Origin: Floricoccus tropicus
Lineage (GTDB): Bacteria; Bacillota; Bacilli; Lactobacillales; Streptococcaceae
Direction of reading: 5' to 3'
Length of the DNA: 64,000 bases
NCBI RefSeq assembly: GCF_001832905.1
Contig: NZ_MKIR01000012.1
Coordinates: 186,001-250,000, forward strand
Both the position numbers and the translations under genes were made by a program. The notes under the pieces are model-generated. The model ran no database searches. It saw only the letters and a program-made list of their open reading frames with translations, and was not told the DNA's origin. Positions 20,070 through 30,988 of the stretch are shown in pieces. Each line of letters starts with the position of its first letter. Within the stretch, counting starts at the first letter, position 1.

Positions 20070-20645
20070 TCAATCACTATAAAGATTATTCTCTTTAATA
20101 TAAGAGATAAGCTTGTCTGGTATTATAAAATTAGGACTAATTCCTTCACTTATTTCTTTTCTAATAAATGTTGATGAGATATCCATGAAAGGTAGATCAA
20201 CCCATGTAACTGGATATTGTGAGATTAATATTTCATCCTTACTTCGACGAACTGCTATGAAATCAACCATTTCCATTAGCTCATCAATTTTATACCACTT
20301 GGGTAAATACTCTACCATATCCTGACCAATGATGAAATAATATTTTGTCGTTGAATTTTTTTCTTTTAAGAGCTTCATTGTGTCATATGAGTAAGAAATA
20401 CCACCACGCTCAATCTCAATCATTTCGATACCTAGATCAGGATAATCTTCTAAGGCTAATTCAAGCATATCAAGACGATATTTTGCATCAATTGTTTTCT
20501 TTTTATCAACATGTGGTGGGTTTGCTTCTGGCATAAGTAAGACCTTATCAAGTTTCAACTTCTGCCTAACTTGATCAGCAATAAATAGATGAGCATTATG
20601 AACTGGATTAAAATTTCCGCCTAAAATTCCGATTCTCTCTACCAT
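20070..20645 (-). CDS. nadD: nicotinate-nucleotide adenylyltransferase
   Basis: About 191 residues. It has the NadD nucleotidyl-transfer motif GILGGNFNPVHNAHL near the start and ISSTFIRKEI near the end. It converts nicotinate mononucleotide to deamido-NAD. I prefer ATG at 20645 (MVERIG), four bases after the nadE stop, over the ATGs at 20669/20666, which would overlap nadE. The gene is third in a pncB-nadE-nadD salvage operon. Confidence 0.95.
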   Translation of the reverse strand: MVERIGILGGNFNPVHNAHLFIADQVRQKLKLDKVLLMPEANPPHVDKKKTIDAKYRLDMLELALEDYPDLGIEMIEIERGGISYSYDTMKLLKEKNSTTKYYFIIGQDMVEYLPKWYKIDELMEMVDFIAVRRSKDEILISQYPVTWVDLPFMDISSTFIRKEISEGISPNFIIPDKLISYIKENNLYSD

Positions 20646-20649
20646 ATTA

Positions 20650-21474
20650 TTATTTCCAAAAATCATCAAAAACGGTAATAGGTAGGTGACGTTTATGTTG
20701 TCCTTTTTTCCACCAATTTTCTATGGTTTCTTGTGCTTTAGGACTTACTTTTTTCCCTTCAGTATAGTCATCAATCTCTTGATAGGTGACACCTAAAGCT
20801 ACTTCATCAGCAAGACCAGGTTTTCCATCTTCAAGGTCTGCTGTTGGTACTTTTTCATAAAGTGATTTGTCAGCACCTAAATATTCAAGTAAAGCTTTCC
20901 CTTGTCTCTTATTGAGACGGAAAAGAGGTAAAATATCAGCCCCACCATCACCAAATTTAGTGAAGAAACCAGTAATATTTTCAGCTGCATGATCCGTACC
21001 CACAACTGCCCCAGCCTTTTGACCTGCAATAGCATATTGGGTAATCATTCTTTGGCGTGCCTTGATATTTCCTTTAACAAAGTCTGAAACCTCAACTTCA
21101 GCTTGAGCTAATGCTTCAACTTCTCCGTCAACAGCTGCCTTAATATTTACAGTATATAAAAGGTCTGGCTTAATAAATTCTAATGCTTTTTGAGCATCAT
21201 CTTCATCAGCTTGAACACCATAAGGCAATCGAATTGCTATAAATTGATAGCTATCATCTCCCGTTTCTTCTCTCACTTCCTCAATCGCCATCTGCGATAA
21301 ACGACCAGCAAGAGTAGAGTCTTGACCCCCTGAAATCCCTAAAACCAAAGTTTTCAAAAACGAATTTTTCTTCAAGTAATCCTTTAAGAAATCAACAGAT
21401 TTTCTAACTTCTTCAGCAGCATCTATTTGCGGTTTTACACCTAATTCTTTAATAATATCATCTTGTAAAGTCAT
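20650..21474 (-). CDS. nadE: ammonia-dependent NAD synthetase
   Basis: About 274 residues. The P-loop [16 protein letters not shown] near residue 40 and [22 protein letters not shown] near 160 identify NadE of the short ammonia-dependent type, without a glutaminase domain. It amidates deamido-NAD to NAD. The start [12 protein letters not shown] at 21474 is chosen because AAAGGAA lies 7 bases upstream; the earlier ATG lacks a site. It begins one base after pncB ends. Confidence 0.95.
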   Translation of the reverse strand: MTLQDDIIKELGVKPQIDAAEEVRKSVDFLKDYLKKNSFLKTLVLGISGGQDSTLAGRLSQMAIEEVREETGDDSYQFIAIRLPYGVQADEDDAQKALEFIKPDLLYTVNIKAAVDGEVEALAQAEVEVSDFVKGNIKARQRMITQYAIAGQKAGAVVGTDHAAENITGFFTKFGDGGADILPLFRLNKRQGKALLEYLGADKSLYEKVPTADLEDGKPGLADEVALGVTYQEIDDYTEGKKVSPKAQETIENWWKKGQHKRHLPITVFDDFWK

Positions 21475-21475
21475 T

Positions 21476-22936
21476 TTAGTATTCCTTTCCAACACTTTTT
21501 CTTACCTTATCGATAAGCTTCATCTTGTTATCCCAAACCTCTTTTGATAAATCAACTGGATAATCCTGTGGATTTAATAATCGCTTATATTCATCCCATA
21601 ACTTGTCTAGTTCATGAATGGCATATTCTTTAACTTCCCTAAGACTTGGAATTTCATATACTAACTTACCATTCTCATAAATTGGAATTAATAAAGGAAC
21701 AGCATCAAAATCTTTAACAACCTTATTAATATATGTATAAGTTGGATGGAACATATAAATTTCATCAAGAGATTTTACATCTTCATCAAACTCTGTAATA
21801 TAGTCCCCTTCTGATTTACCCTTAGCACGGCTTGTAATTCTCCATACTTGTTTTTTTCCAGGAGTTGATACTTTTTCTGCATTGTTAGATAGTTTAATTC
21901 TATCAGTCATTTGTCCATTTTCATCTTCAAAAGATACAAGTTTATAAACTGCCCCAAGTGCTGGTTGATCATAGGAAGTTATTAACTTAGTTCCCACTCC
22001 CCACACATCAATCTTAGCATGTTGCATCTTAAGATTAAGAATAGTATTTTCATCTAAATCATTTGAAGCATAGATTTTAGCATCAGGAAATCCTGCTTCA
22101 TCAAGTTGTTCGCGAACCTTTTTTGAAATATAGGCCATATCGCCCGAGTCAATACGAACACCTAGGAAGTTGATTTTATCACCCATTTCACGTGCTACTT
22201 GGATTGCTGCTGGAACACCAATTTTCAAGGTATCAAAAGTGTCAACTAAGAATACACAATCTTTATGAGTTTTTGCATAAGCTGTAAAGGCATCGTGGTC
22301 GCTACCATAGGCTTGGACGAGTGAATGAGCGTGAGTACCACTGATTGGAATACCAAAAAGTTTACCAGCTCGAACATTACTTGTTGCATCTGCACCACCA
22401 ATAACTGCTGCTCGTGCTCCCCAAAGAGCAGCATCCATCTCTTGAGCACGACGAGTACCAAATTCAAGCAATGGATCATCTCCAATTACAGACTTAACTC
22501 TTGCTGCTTTTGTGGCAATAAGTGTTTGGAAATTAATAATATTTAATACGGCAGTCTCAATAAGTTGGCATTGGGCAATTGGACCTTCTACTTGAAATAT
22601 TGGTTCATTTGCAAATACTAAATCACCTTCACGTGCACTATTGACATTACAAGTAAATTCCATATTTTTTAGATAAGTAAGAAAATCTTCAGGATAATCT
22701 AAACTTCTTAAATATTCGATATCACTATCTGTAAATTTGAGATTATTAAGGTAATCAATAACTCTTTCCAAGCCTGCAAAAACGGCATATCCATTATCAA
22801 AAGGCATATTTCTGAAATATACTTCAAAAACGGAATTTTTTTCTGATATCCCCATTTCAAAGTAGGTTTGCATCATATTAATTTGATATAGATCTGTGTG
22901 TAAAGTTAGACTATCATCACGACTAGCTGAATACAT
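21476..22936 (-). CDS. pncB: nicotinate phosphoribosyltransferase
   Basis: About 486 residues. It has the NAPRTase patterns [18 protein letters not shown] near the start, [20 protein letters not shown] near 165, and [18 protein letters not shown] near 265. It makes nicotinate mononucleotide from nicotinate and PRPP. The start at 22936 (MYSASRDDS) has AGGAG 7 bases upstream. It is the first gene of the operon that completes the Preiss-Handler route with nadD and nadE, consistent with dependence on external nicotinate. Confidence 0.95.
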   Translation of the reverse strand: MYSASRDDSLTLHTDLYQINMMQTYFEMGISEKNSVFEVYFRNMPFDNGYAVFAGLERVIDYLNNLKFTDSDIEYLRSLDYPEDFLTYLKNMEFTCNVNSAREGDLVFANEPIFQVEGPIAQCQLIETAVLNIINFQTLIATKAARVKSVIGDDPLLEFGTRRAQEMDAALWGARAAVIGGADATSNVRAGKLFGIPISGTHAHSLVQAYGSDHDAFTAYAKTHKDCVFLVDTFDTLKIGVPAAIQVAREMGDKINFLGVRIDSGDMAYISKKVREQLDEAGFPDAKIYASNDLDENTILNLKMQHAKIDVWGVGTKLITSYDQPALGAVYKLVSFEDENGQMTDRIKLSNNAEKVSTPGKKQVWRITSRAKGKSEGDYITEFDEDVKSLDEIYMFHPTYTYINKVVKDFDAVPLLIPIYENGKLVYEIPSLREVKEYAIHELDKLWDEYKRLLNPQDYPVDLSKEVWDNKMKLIDKVRKSVGKEY

Positions 22937-23040
22937 ATATTTTCTCCTATCCCTCAAAGGGGCAACTATAAATTATAAATGTAGATATTTTCACAATAAT
23001 ATTATACCTTTTTTATATAATTTATTCTATTTTTCGAAAT

Positions 23041-23064
23041 AAAAAAACAAGCCGAAGCCTGTTT
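23041..23064 (-). terminator. terminator of the glmU-NUDIX-mtnN operon
   Basis: AAACAGGC-TTCG-GCTTGTTT stem on the minus strand (23045-23064), followed by a U-tract. Confidence 0.88.
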
Positions 23065-23745
23065 CTATTGCATTTTTTTCAAGAGATTAATAATAATCTG
23101 AGCAGATTTTTTACCTGCATCAATAATAAACTCATCAAAAGATACATTTGCATTCCCATCGGCTGTATCGCTTATAGCGCGAAGTACAACAAACGGTTTA
23201 TTTAAACTGTGAGCTGCTTGAGCAATACTTGCACCTTCCATTTCCACTGCTAATACATCAGGAAAATGTTCTTTGATTTGAGCAATTCTAGCATCACTAG
23301 AAATAAACGAATCACCACTAGTTATTAGTCCTACTTTAGCATCTTCAATTACTTTTTTAAGCTCAGATACGAAGTACTTACTTGACTCATAATATAATTC
23401 TTGCCCTGCCATTTGACCATATGCATAACCAAAAGCAGTTACATCAACATCATTATAAGCTAGACGGTCTGCAATAACGAGATCACCTACTGAAAGACCT
23501 GTGCCAACTCCTCCAGCAGAGCCACTATTAATAATTGCATCTACATTGAATCTATCAACAAGCATACCTACAGCTAAGGCACTCATTACCTTACCGATTC
23601 CTGATTTGACAAGTACAACTTCATGACGTCCAATAATTCCTTCATAATAAACGTTCCCGTGTACTAATTCTTTTTTTGATTCTTCTAAGTTTTCAACTAA
23701 GAGGCGAAGTTCTTCGTCCATAGCGGCAATAATTCCGATTTTCAC
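23065..23745 (-). CDS. mtnN: 5'-methylthioadenosine/S-adenosylhomocysteine nucleosidase
   Basis: The 226-residue protein starts MKIGIIAAMDEELRLL and contains GIGKVMSALAV, INSGSAGGVG and VEMEGASIAQ (the purine/ribose site glutamates), plus ISDTADGNANVSFDEF. It hydrolyses MTA and SAH, releasing adenine and feeding the activated methyl cycle and AI-2 synthesis. It is the last gene of the glmU operon, as in streptococci. Confidence 0.97.
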   Translation of the reverse strand: MKIGIIAAMDEELRLLVENLEESKKELVHGNVYYEGIIGRHEVVLVKSGIGKVMSALAVGMLVDRFNVDAIINSGSAGGVGTGLSVGDLVIADRLAYNDVDVTAFGYAYGQMAGQELYYESSKYFVSELKKVIEDAKVGLITSGDSFISSDARIAQIKEHFPDVLAVEMEGASIAQAAHSLNKPFVVLRAISDTADGNANVSFDEFIIDAGKKSAQIIINLLKKMQ

Positions 23746-23755
23746 GATTTTTCTC

Positions 23756-24028
23756 CTATAATTTTAATACAGCAAAGGCTAAAGCAATAATTAAGAGGAC
23801 AAGAATAACTATCCACTTATTCATACTTTTATCTCGCTCATCACGCTTTGCATTTTCAATGCGACGACTCTTATTAACCTGCTTTTTCTGCAGCTTTTGT
23901 TCCAACTTATCATATTTCCTGACAAGTTTAGTGTCATCCATCATTTCATCTTTTATTCGGCGGTCAAGATATTTCTCATCTTCCTTGTATTTCTCCAAGA
24001 TTTCGTCCGTCAAAATTGGTTTAGGCAT
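23756..24028 (-). CDS. small tail-anchored protein with charged coiled region
   Basis: The 90-residue protein has a charged helical N-terminal part (residues 8-66, many K/E/D/R) and a single C-terminal hydrophobic span (WIVILVLLIIALAFAVLKL). This suggests a tail-anchored protein with the bulk in the cytoplasm. Proteins of similar size and position occur between the NUDIX and mtnN genes of streptococci. No function is known to me. Confidence 0.75.
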   Translation of the reverse strand: MPKPILTDEILEKYKEDEKYLDRRIKDEMMDDTKLVRKYDKLEQKLQKKQVNKSRRIENAKRDERDKSMNKWIVILVLLIIALAFAVLKL

Positions 24029-24054
24029 CCTATTATACCCCTTTACAAACTAAT

Positions 24055-24615
24055 TTATTTTTTATTATTCAATTCCCAGTATTGAATTGCCATAATTGTT
24101 TTTGCATCAGCAATTTCTTCACTTGCAATTAAATCTTTACATTCTTCTAAAGTGAATTGTCCAACTTCCAATACCTCGTCATCATCTTGCGGTCTTGGAT
24201 TCTCAACTTTTACGAGATTATCGATATAGTAGAGGTAAATCTTTTCATTACAGAAGCCTGGTGCAGAATAAAATTCATATATTAATTCTATATTTTCAGA
24301 TGTATATCCTGTTTCTTCTTCCAACTCACGTAAAGCTGCTTCTTTGACATGATCTTTTTCTCCAGCTTCGAGTTTCCCTGCAGGAATTTCGTAAATAACT
24401 TTTTCCAAAGCTTTACGAAATTGTCTAACAAGAATAATCTTATTATCAGCTGTAATTGGAATCATAGAAACTGCACCTGGATGAAAGATTAATTCTCTTT
24501 TGGCTGTTCCAAGTCCTTGGGGAAGTTCAACATCATCAACTTTTACATCGATAATATGCCCTTTGAAAATTTCCTTACGATTTATTGTTTTTTCTTCAAA
24601 ATCTTCAAATTTCAT
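24055..24615 (-). CDS. nudF: NUDIX hydrolase, ADP-ribose pyrophosphatase type
   Basis: The 186-residue protein carries a Nudix box from GKLEAGEKD to ALRELEEETGY near residues 78-102, with REL.EE.GY intact and a two-residue insertion between the first E and R that I believe is common in streptococcal relatives. SAPGFCNEKIYLY matches the ADP-ribose subfamily. It probably clears ADP-ribose. It sits between glmU and the tail-anchored protein gene. Confidence 0.9.
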   Translation of the reverse strand: MKFEDFEEKTINRKEIFKGHIIDVKVDDVELPQGLGTAKRELIFHPGAVSMIPITADNKIILVRQFRKALEKVIYEIPAGKLEAGEKDHVKEAALRELEEETGYTSENIELIYEFYSAPGFCNEKIYLYYIDNLVKVENPRPQDDDEVLEVGQFTLEECKDLIASEEIADAKTIMAIQYWELNNKK

Positions 24616-24632
24616 CTAACAATCCAATCTAT

Positions 24633-26012
<1,380 letters not shown>

Positions 26013-26215
26013 TCAATATTCTCCATTACTTTATTATTATTCTGCACCTATTTTACCATAATAGAACCGATTTTTCACATATGTAGTAATGTACCAATGA
26101 AACTGTATCTCTATAACCATTATACCAATTATTAATTTAAATAAACTTACAGAATTGTAAGTAAAAAATACGACAACATTTATCGTTATCATATTTTCAA
26201 TAATTATCTGCATTA
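26013..26215. other. intergenic region between glmU and the pullulanase unit
   Basis: The region is AT-rich. It holds the probable glmU promoter on the minus strand (an extended -10, TGGTAAAAT, near 26055) and a weak hairpin ACTTACA-GAAT-TGTAAGT (26145-26162) that may end the pullulanase transcript. No coding frame of note was found. Confidence 0.5.
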
Positions 26216-26314
26216 TTACTTTTTTCTTTTTTTAATATCTCTAATTATTAAATATATAACTAGTATAAAAATAAAGACATAAAATGATAATTGTCCTAAT
26301 TTGTAGTAGTCCAT
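26216..26314 (-). CDS. 32-residue single-span membrane peptide coupled to pulA
   Basis: The pulA stop and this start overlap as TAATG. GGAG lies 7 bases upstream, inside the end of pulA. The peptide begins MDYYKLGQLS, has one hydrophobic stretch (FYVFIFILVIYLII) and ends in a basic tail RDIKKRKK, a typical bitopic inner-membrane micro-protein. It was found by reading and is below usual length cut-offs. Function unknown. Confidence 0.55.
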   Translation of the reverse strand: MDYYKLGQLSFYVFIFILVIYLIIRDIKKRKK

Positions 26315-28437
26315 TATTTCTCCTTTTTCATGATTGTTACTGAGATTGGTGGAAGTATTCTCGAATTATCTTGTTTACCATGACTTGACAGAATCACTTG
26401 ATAGTCTTTAAGTTCTGTATCTTCTAATTTATTTTCTTTTTCAGAGGCATTTAAGACTACAATGTACGATACTTTATCATCTTCAAGTTCATAAGCGATT
26501 AATTTCTTTTTAGTTTGAAGGGCATGGATATGCTTGTTTATTTGATCAAAAGTTGTCAGTCTAAATAAGGGCTCTGATTTTCTTAGCTTAATCAATGAAC
26601 GGAAGAAATCAACATTTTCTGCATATTCATATGGGCGATTCCAATCAAATTCGTTGATAGAATCGGGTGATTTGTAGCTATTTTCAACTCCATCCTTTGT
26701 GCGCATGAACTCTTGTCCCGCATGGAAGAAAGGAATACCTTGAGATAAAAGTGGGATACTTGTTCCTAAGAGATGGCGTAATCTACGAGTTTCCGCATCA
26801 TCATCAGGGTTTGTCAGAAGAAGCTTGTCATATAAAGTATAGTTGTCATGGGCTTCTAAATACTGCACGACTTGGTCTGGTCCAGAGAAATTATAGGTCT
26901 TACTATCTAGGTCCTGTCCACCCATAATATTTTTAAGGAGCAGTTTTTCCTGACGGCTTGCACCATTGATAAAGCCAGGCTCGTCATCGAAAAAGACACT
27001 ACCCTTGGCGGTATCGCGGATTGAATCATTAAAGTGCGCAATCCTAGGCATTTCAACAGCATTCTTTTGAATGGCTTTTTTATCTTCAGCAAGTGCCGTA
27101 TTTAAGTCCCATCCTTCACCCAAGATGATAATAGATGGGTCAATTTCATCAATAGCCGCACGGATTTCATTCATAGTCTCAATATCATGGATACCCATCA
27201 GGTCAAAACGAAAGCCATCTAGCTTAAAGTTTTCAGCCCAATATGTCAGGCTATCAATCATATATTTTCGCATCATAGCACGTTCAGACGCTGTATCACT
27301 TCCGCAACCAGTCCCGTCTGATAGCTGACCAGTTCTTGTATAGCGGAAAAAGTAACCTGGAACTGTCAGGTGAAAGGCGTGTTTCGCAGCATTGAAAACA
27401 TGATTATAAACGACATCCATAATCACACGCAATCCCTGTTTATGAAGTCCATCTATCATTTGTTTCATTTCAATAATTCGAGTCTGAGGATTATTCGCAT
27501 CTGTCGAATATGAGCCTTCAGGTGAATCATAATTTTCAGGGTCATATCCCCAGTTAAATTGTGGAACATCTGGCTTTGATTCATCAACTGATCCATAATC
27601 AAATATTGGCAGAATTTGGATATGACTGACTCCAAGACTTTTTATATAATCTAGTCCTGTTGGCTTACCTTTAGAATTTAAAGTTCCTTCTTCAATTAAA
27701 CCTAAGAATTTTCCTTTATTTTTTATGCCACTGTCTGCCGCAATTGAAAGATCACGAGTATGAAGTTCATAGATTATGGCATCCACAGGATTTGTAAACT
27801 TAGTCATACGTTTAAAGTTTTTAAGTTTTACCTCATCCGGATTTAAAACAACACTTCTTTTTCCGTTTACGACAACTGCCTTGGCATAAGGGTCTCCCGT
27901 GTAATTGACTGTTCCATCTCTGAAAGTTACACGATATTGGTAAGAAAGACCGTTTTGATTACCGTTAAGAAGACATGAATAGACACCATTTTCTTCCCTA
28001 TTCATGGTAAATGTACCAAGTTGCGGTGCCTCTTCCTGATTGTTTTTAAAGACAATCAATTCTACCTTGCTAGCTGTTGGAGCCCATAATTTAAAGTTTG
28101 TTGCTTGAGGTGAATAAAGGGCACCAAGTTGACCATCATAGGCAAAAATATTATCAAATTCATCTGTGCGAACAACAGCTCCAAAATAAACTGGAGTTTC
28201 AGTGCCAGCAAAAATTATTTTATAATTTTTTTCTAAATCCAGTCTTGCTGTTACTATGGTCAAACGTTCTTTATCACGCTTATAAGTTTTTATGTTTCTA
28301 ATTTGATAAAAACTTCCTTCTTCATCTGTTAGTTTTATATCGAGATTATCCAAATCCCAACCGTCTATACTTGATTCAAAATGAAGATTTATTTGATTTA
28401 TCTTATCAATCAGTGCCTTTGTTAATTTAGTTGCCAT
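26314..28437 (-). CDS. pulA: type I pullulanase, cytoplasmic (GH13)
   Basis: The 707-residue protein has N-terminal carbohydrate-binding/CBM48-like domains and a GH13 barrel: VMDVVYNHVFN (region I), DGFRFDLMGIHD (nucleophile D), IILGEGWDL (acid/base E) and EAHDNYTLYDK. The type I signature appears as FNWGYDPENYD, with F instead of the usual Y. No signal peptide is present, so it debranches imported or stored alpha-glucans inside the cell. A LacI/MalR-like operator overlaps its promoter. Confidence 0.95.
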   Translation of the reverse strand: MATKLTKALIDKINQINLHFESSIDGWDLDNLDIKLTDEEGSFYQIRNIKTYKRDKERLTIVTARLDLEKNYKIIFAGTETPVYFGAVVRTDEFDNIFAYDGQLGALYSPQATNFKLWAPTASKVELIVFKNNQEEAPQLGTFTMNREENGVYSCLLNGNQNGLSYQYRVTFRDGTVNYTGDPYAKAVVVNGKRSVVLNPDEVKLKNFKRMTKFTNPVDAIIYELHTRDLSIAADSGIKNKGKFLGLIEEGTLNSKGKPTGLDYIKSLGVSHIQILPIFDYGSVDESKPDVPQFNWGYDPENYDSPEGSYSTDANNPQTRIIEMKQMIDGLHKQGLRVIMDVVYNHVFNAAKHAFHLTVPGYFFRYTRTGQLSDGTGCGSDTASERAMMRKYMIDSLTYWAENFKLDGFRFDLMGIHDIETMNEIRAAIDEIDPSIIILGEGWDLNTALAEDKKAIQKNAVEMPRIAHFNDSIRDTAKGSVFFDDEPGFINGASRQEKLLLKNIMGGQDLDSKTYNFSGPDQVVQYLEAHDNYTLYDKLLLTNPDDDAETRRLRHLLGTSIPLLSQGIPFFHAGQEFMRTKDGVENSYKSPDSINEFDWNRPYEYAENVDFFRSLIKLRKSEPLFRLTTFDQINKHIHALQTKKKLIAYELEDDKVSYIVVLNASEKENKLEDTELKDYQVILSSHGKQDNSRILPPISVTIMKKEK

Positions 28438-28468
28438 TTCAACTCCTTGCCCAATATTTTATATTCTT

Positions 28469-28508
28469 ATAATATTACAAGTTGTGAAATATCGCAACAA
28501 ACGGTTGC
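28469..28508 (-). promoter_or_regulatory. pulA promoter with overlapping LacI/MalR-like operator
   Basis: On the minus strand TTGCGA (28497-28492), 17 bases and TATTAT (28474-28469) form a promoter. The inverted repeat GCAAC-CGTTT-GTTGC (28508-28494) overlaps the -35. Its CGTTTG core resembles MalR/LacI-family sites, which suits a maltodextrin gene. Confidence 0.6.
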
Positions 28509-28525
28509 ATTATTTAAATAATATA

Positions 28526-28555
28526 GAAAAAGACTGATTTTCAATAATCAGTCTT
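28526..28555 (-). terminator. terminator of the MFS-DUF4811 operon
   Basis: Perfect 10-bp stem AAGACTGATT/AATCAGTCTT, with a U-tract on the minus strand. Confidence 0.85.
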
Positions 28556-28561
28556 AATATT

Positions 28562-29317
28562 CTATTCAATCATTTTCTTTATTGCGTTCATTGTCATTTC
28601 TCGTGTTTGATCTTCAGTGAATTCTTTAATTTGATCTTGTGTGGCTTTTGGATTTTTCATCATAAATTCCTTAACCTTTTGAGAAATTACTAATTTCATT
28701 TGTTCTTGCTGAGCTTGTAGAGCTTTTGGATCAGCTGACTTTTGTTTTTCAGCTAATTTTTTAGATTGATCAGCAGTCATTGCAAGCCAAGTTTTTTGAG
28801 GAACTGTAACTAATGTTTCTTCAGAAATTAATTCATTGTCAGTTTCATCATCAACTTCAAATAATTTCTTAAATGTCTCATTTTCCCAAGTCCAAGTCTT
28901 TTTAGTAGTTACAATAGTTGGTTCAGTAACGTTTGCTACTTTGTAAGTTGCAGTCTTTTTGACTGAATCAACAATATTTTTCTTATCTGGAGCAAAGTGT
29001 GCTTCAGCTTTTTCATCAGTTTTTTTATCTCTATAAACTAGAACATAATTATTTGAATCAGTACCCACTTCTTGAGTTACTAAGATACTTACAGGAGAAT
29101 CAACTTGAGCCGCCGTATAAATACTATTTGAAGTATTGGTATCTGTTACTTCCTTCATTCCCCAGTGGCTATTCAAATGAGCTGATAAGGCAAGAGCACT
29201 TGCTAATAATAAGAGTGTAGAAAGTGTTCCTAAGGTAATTTTCAATAATTTGTTAGGAATGAGAAACCATGAGAGTACCATTGCTATTGTTAATCCAATC
29301 ATTATAGGTATAATCAT
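28562..29317 (-). CDS. DUF4811 membrane-anchored protein
   Basis: The 251-residue protein has two N-terminal membrane spans (MIIPIMIGLTIAMVLSWFL and LGTLSTLLLLASALAL) and an extracytoplasmic domain with DSPVSILVTQEVGTDSNNYV. A charged Gln/Lys-rich C-terminus follows. It resembles DUF4811 proteins that accompany DHA2 exporters in lactic acid bacteria. It starts at the last base of the exporter stop, so the two are coupled. It probably assists the exporter; the mechanism is unknown. Confidence 0.8.
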   Translation of the reverse strand: MIIPIMIGLTIAMVLSWFLIPNKLLKITLGTLSTLLLLASALALSAHLNSHWGMKEVTDTNTSNSIYTAAQVDSPVSILVTQEVGTDSNNYVLVYRDKKTDEKAEAHFAPDKKNIVDSVKKTATYKVANVTEPTIVTTKKTWTWENETFKKLFEVDDETDNELISEETLVTVPQKTWLAMTADQSKKLAEKQKSADPKALQAQQEQMKLVISQKVKEFMMKNPKATQDQIKEFTEDQTREMTMNAIKKMIE

Positions 29318-30834
29318 TATTTAGCACCTCCTGCATTATCTTTTTTAGCTCTGAGGAAGAAGATTGTAATAATCAATCCCACTACTGCAAATCCTAGTCC
29401 TACTGCAAACGATACTCTGAAACCATCCATTGAGGCATCAATTGTTTTGCTTGCGAATTCCATTGGATTTGTATCCTTCATAGCTTTAGCTGGACTATTT
29501 GTATTGATAATATTTTGTGTGATTGATGTGAGCAGCGCTACTACTACTGATGAAGCAAGCTGACGAACTGTGTTGTTGGCAGCAGTACCGTGTGTTGTTT
29601 CTTCAATCGGTAAAGCGTTCATAGCACTTGTAGTAAGTGGCATCATTGTAAGAGCGATACCAGCCATACGAATTGCGTAAAGCACTGTGATAAAAATTGT
29701 TGGTGTAGTCGCTGATAGGAAGACAAAAGGAATTGTTCCGATAGCGAGGATTGTAAGACCAACAAGTGTAAGATTTCTTACACCTACTTTATTGTAAAGA
29801 ATACCAGCGATTGGTGAAATTAGTCCCATCATCAAAGCACCTGCAAGGAGGGTAAGTCCTGAATCAAGTGGTGATAGACCGTGCACATTTTGTAAGTATG
29901 TTGGAAGCATCATTTCCACTCCATACATTGCCATAGTTACCAAAATGATAATAAGGGCGGTGATGGTGAAATTACGAACCTTGAATACTCTGACATCTAA
30001 GAACGGTTCTTTTAATCTTAATTGTCGAAGGACAAATAAGATGATAAAGATTGTACCTGCAATAATTGGAAGAATTACTGAATTCATTGAACTCCATCCA
30101 TCCATGGCAACGTTTGTGAAGCCCCATAGGAAAAGTCCAAATCCGATACTTGAAAGAACTAATGAAAGTACATCTAATTTTATCTTCTTGTTTGGAATTA
30201 CATCTTTCATCACAAATGGTGTTAGTAATAAAACTAATGCAATTACAATCATTGGGATGACAAAGATTGTTCTCCATGAAGAAACAATATTGATACCAAA
30301 GATAACATGGTCCTTATCTAATATCCAACCTGAAAGTGTTGGTCCAATGGCTGGTGCCATACCAACTACTAGTCCTCCAAGACCTAAAGCTAGAGCTCTT
30401 TTATTTTCTGGGAAGACATTAACTGCTATTACCTGCATTAGTGGCATTGTAATACCTACTGCAATTGCGGCAAGTATACGCCCTCCAAGGAACATAATCC
30501 AATGGCTACTATCTTCTGGAGTAAGATATGTAATTGTCATCCCTCCAAGGAGTAAGGCATAGGCTGTAAACAGGAGCCATTTCGTTGATGTCCTTGTCAT
30601 TAGATATGCTGACAATGGGACTACTATACCATTAGCAAGTAGAAACCAAGTTGTTGCCTGTTGAGCTGTACTTAAGTTTATATCAAATGCCTTCATCAAT
30701 GTTGGAATAGCTGTTCCCAAAGATGTTTGCATGAGCATACCAGCAAATGTTCCAACTAACAAAAGAATGAACATTAACCAGCGATTATATTTTTTACCGT
30801 GAATATCTAACACTTGATCATTTGAGCTAGGCAT
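29317..30834 (-). CDS. MFS exporter, DHA2 (EmrB/QacA, 14-span) family
   Basis: The 505-residue protein has about fourteen hydrophobic segments. It shows the DHA2 signatures QTSLGTAIPTLMKAFDI, TTWFLLANGIVVPLSAYLMTR and LGLGGLVVGMAPAIGPTLSGW (motif C, near residue 155). It exports drugs or other toxic compounds using the proton gradient. It is divergent from a TetR gene with a clean operator between, implying substrate-induced expression. Confidence 0.93.
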   Translation of the reverse strand: MPSSNDQVLDIHGKKYNRWLMFILLLVGTFAGMLMQTSLGTAIPTLMKAFDINLSTAQQATTWFLLANGIVVPLSAYLMTRTSTKWLLFTAYALLLGGMTITYLTPEDSSHWIMFLGGRILAAIAVGITMPLMQVIAVNVFPENKRALALGLGGLVVGMAPAIGPTLSGWILDKDHVIFGINIVSSWRTIFVIPMIVIALVLLLTPFVMKDVIPNKKIKLDVLSLVLSSIGFGLFLWGFTNVAMDGWSSMNSVILPIIAGTIFIILFVLRQLRLKEPFLDVRVFKVRNFTITALIIILVTMAMYGVEMMLPTYLQNVHGLSPLDSGLTLLAGALMMGLISPIAGILYNKVGVRNLTLVGLTILAIGTIPFVFLSATTPTIFITVLYAIRMAGIALTMMPLTTSAMNALPIEETTHGTAANNTVRQLASSVVVALLTSITQNIINTNSPAKAMKDTNPMEFASKTIDASMDGFRVSFAVGLGFAVVGLIITIFFLRAKKDNAGGAK

Positions 30835-30909
30835 ATATACCTCCTATATTTAATTTTAAAAATAACAAAATTTAATATAACACTTATGACTATTTGAAAA
30901 AAGAACAAA

Positions 30910-30928
30910 ATGAGACACAATGTCTCAT
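30910..30928. promoter_or_regulatory. TetR operator between the exporter and its regulator
   Basis: ATGAGACA-CAA-TGTCTCAT is a perfect 8-bp palindrome with a 3-base spacer in the divergent region. It is placed to repress both genes. Confidence 0.75.
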
Positions 30929-30988
30929 AATGGATTATTTTTTAAATTTTTATTATAATTTGTTCAATCATATAGGAGAATATTAGCA

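Noticed and set aside
29945-30562. A 205-codon plus-strand frame opposite the MFS gene
   Set aside because: It is a shadow of a long membrane-protein gene with clear family motifs on the other strand.
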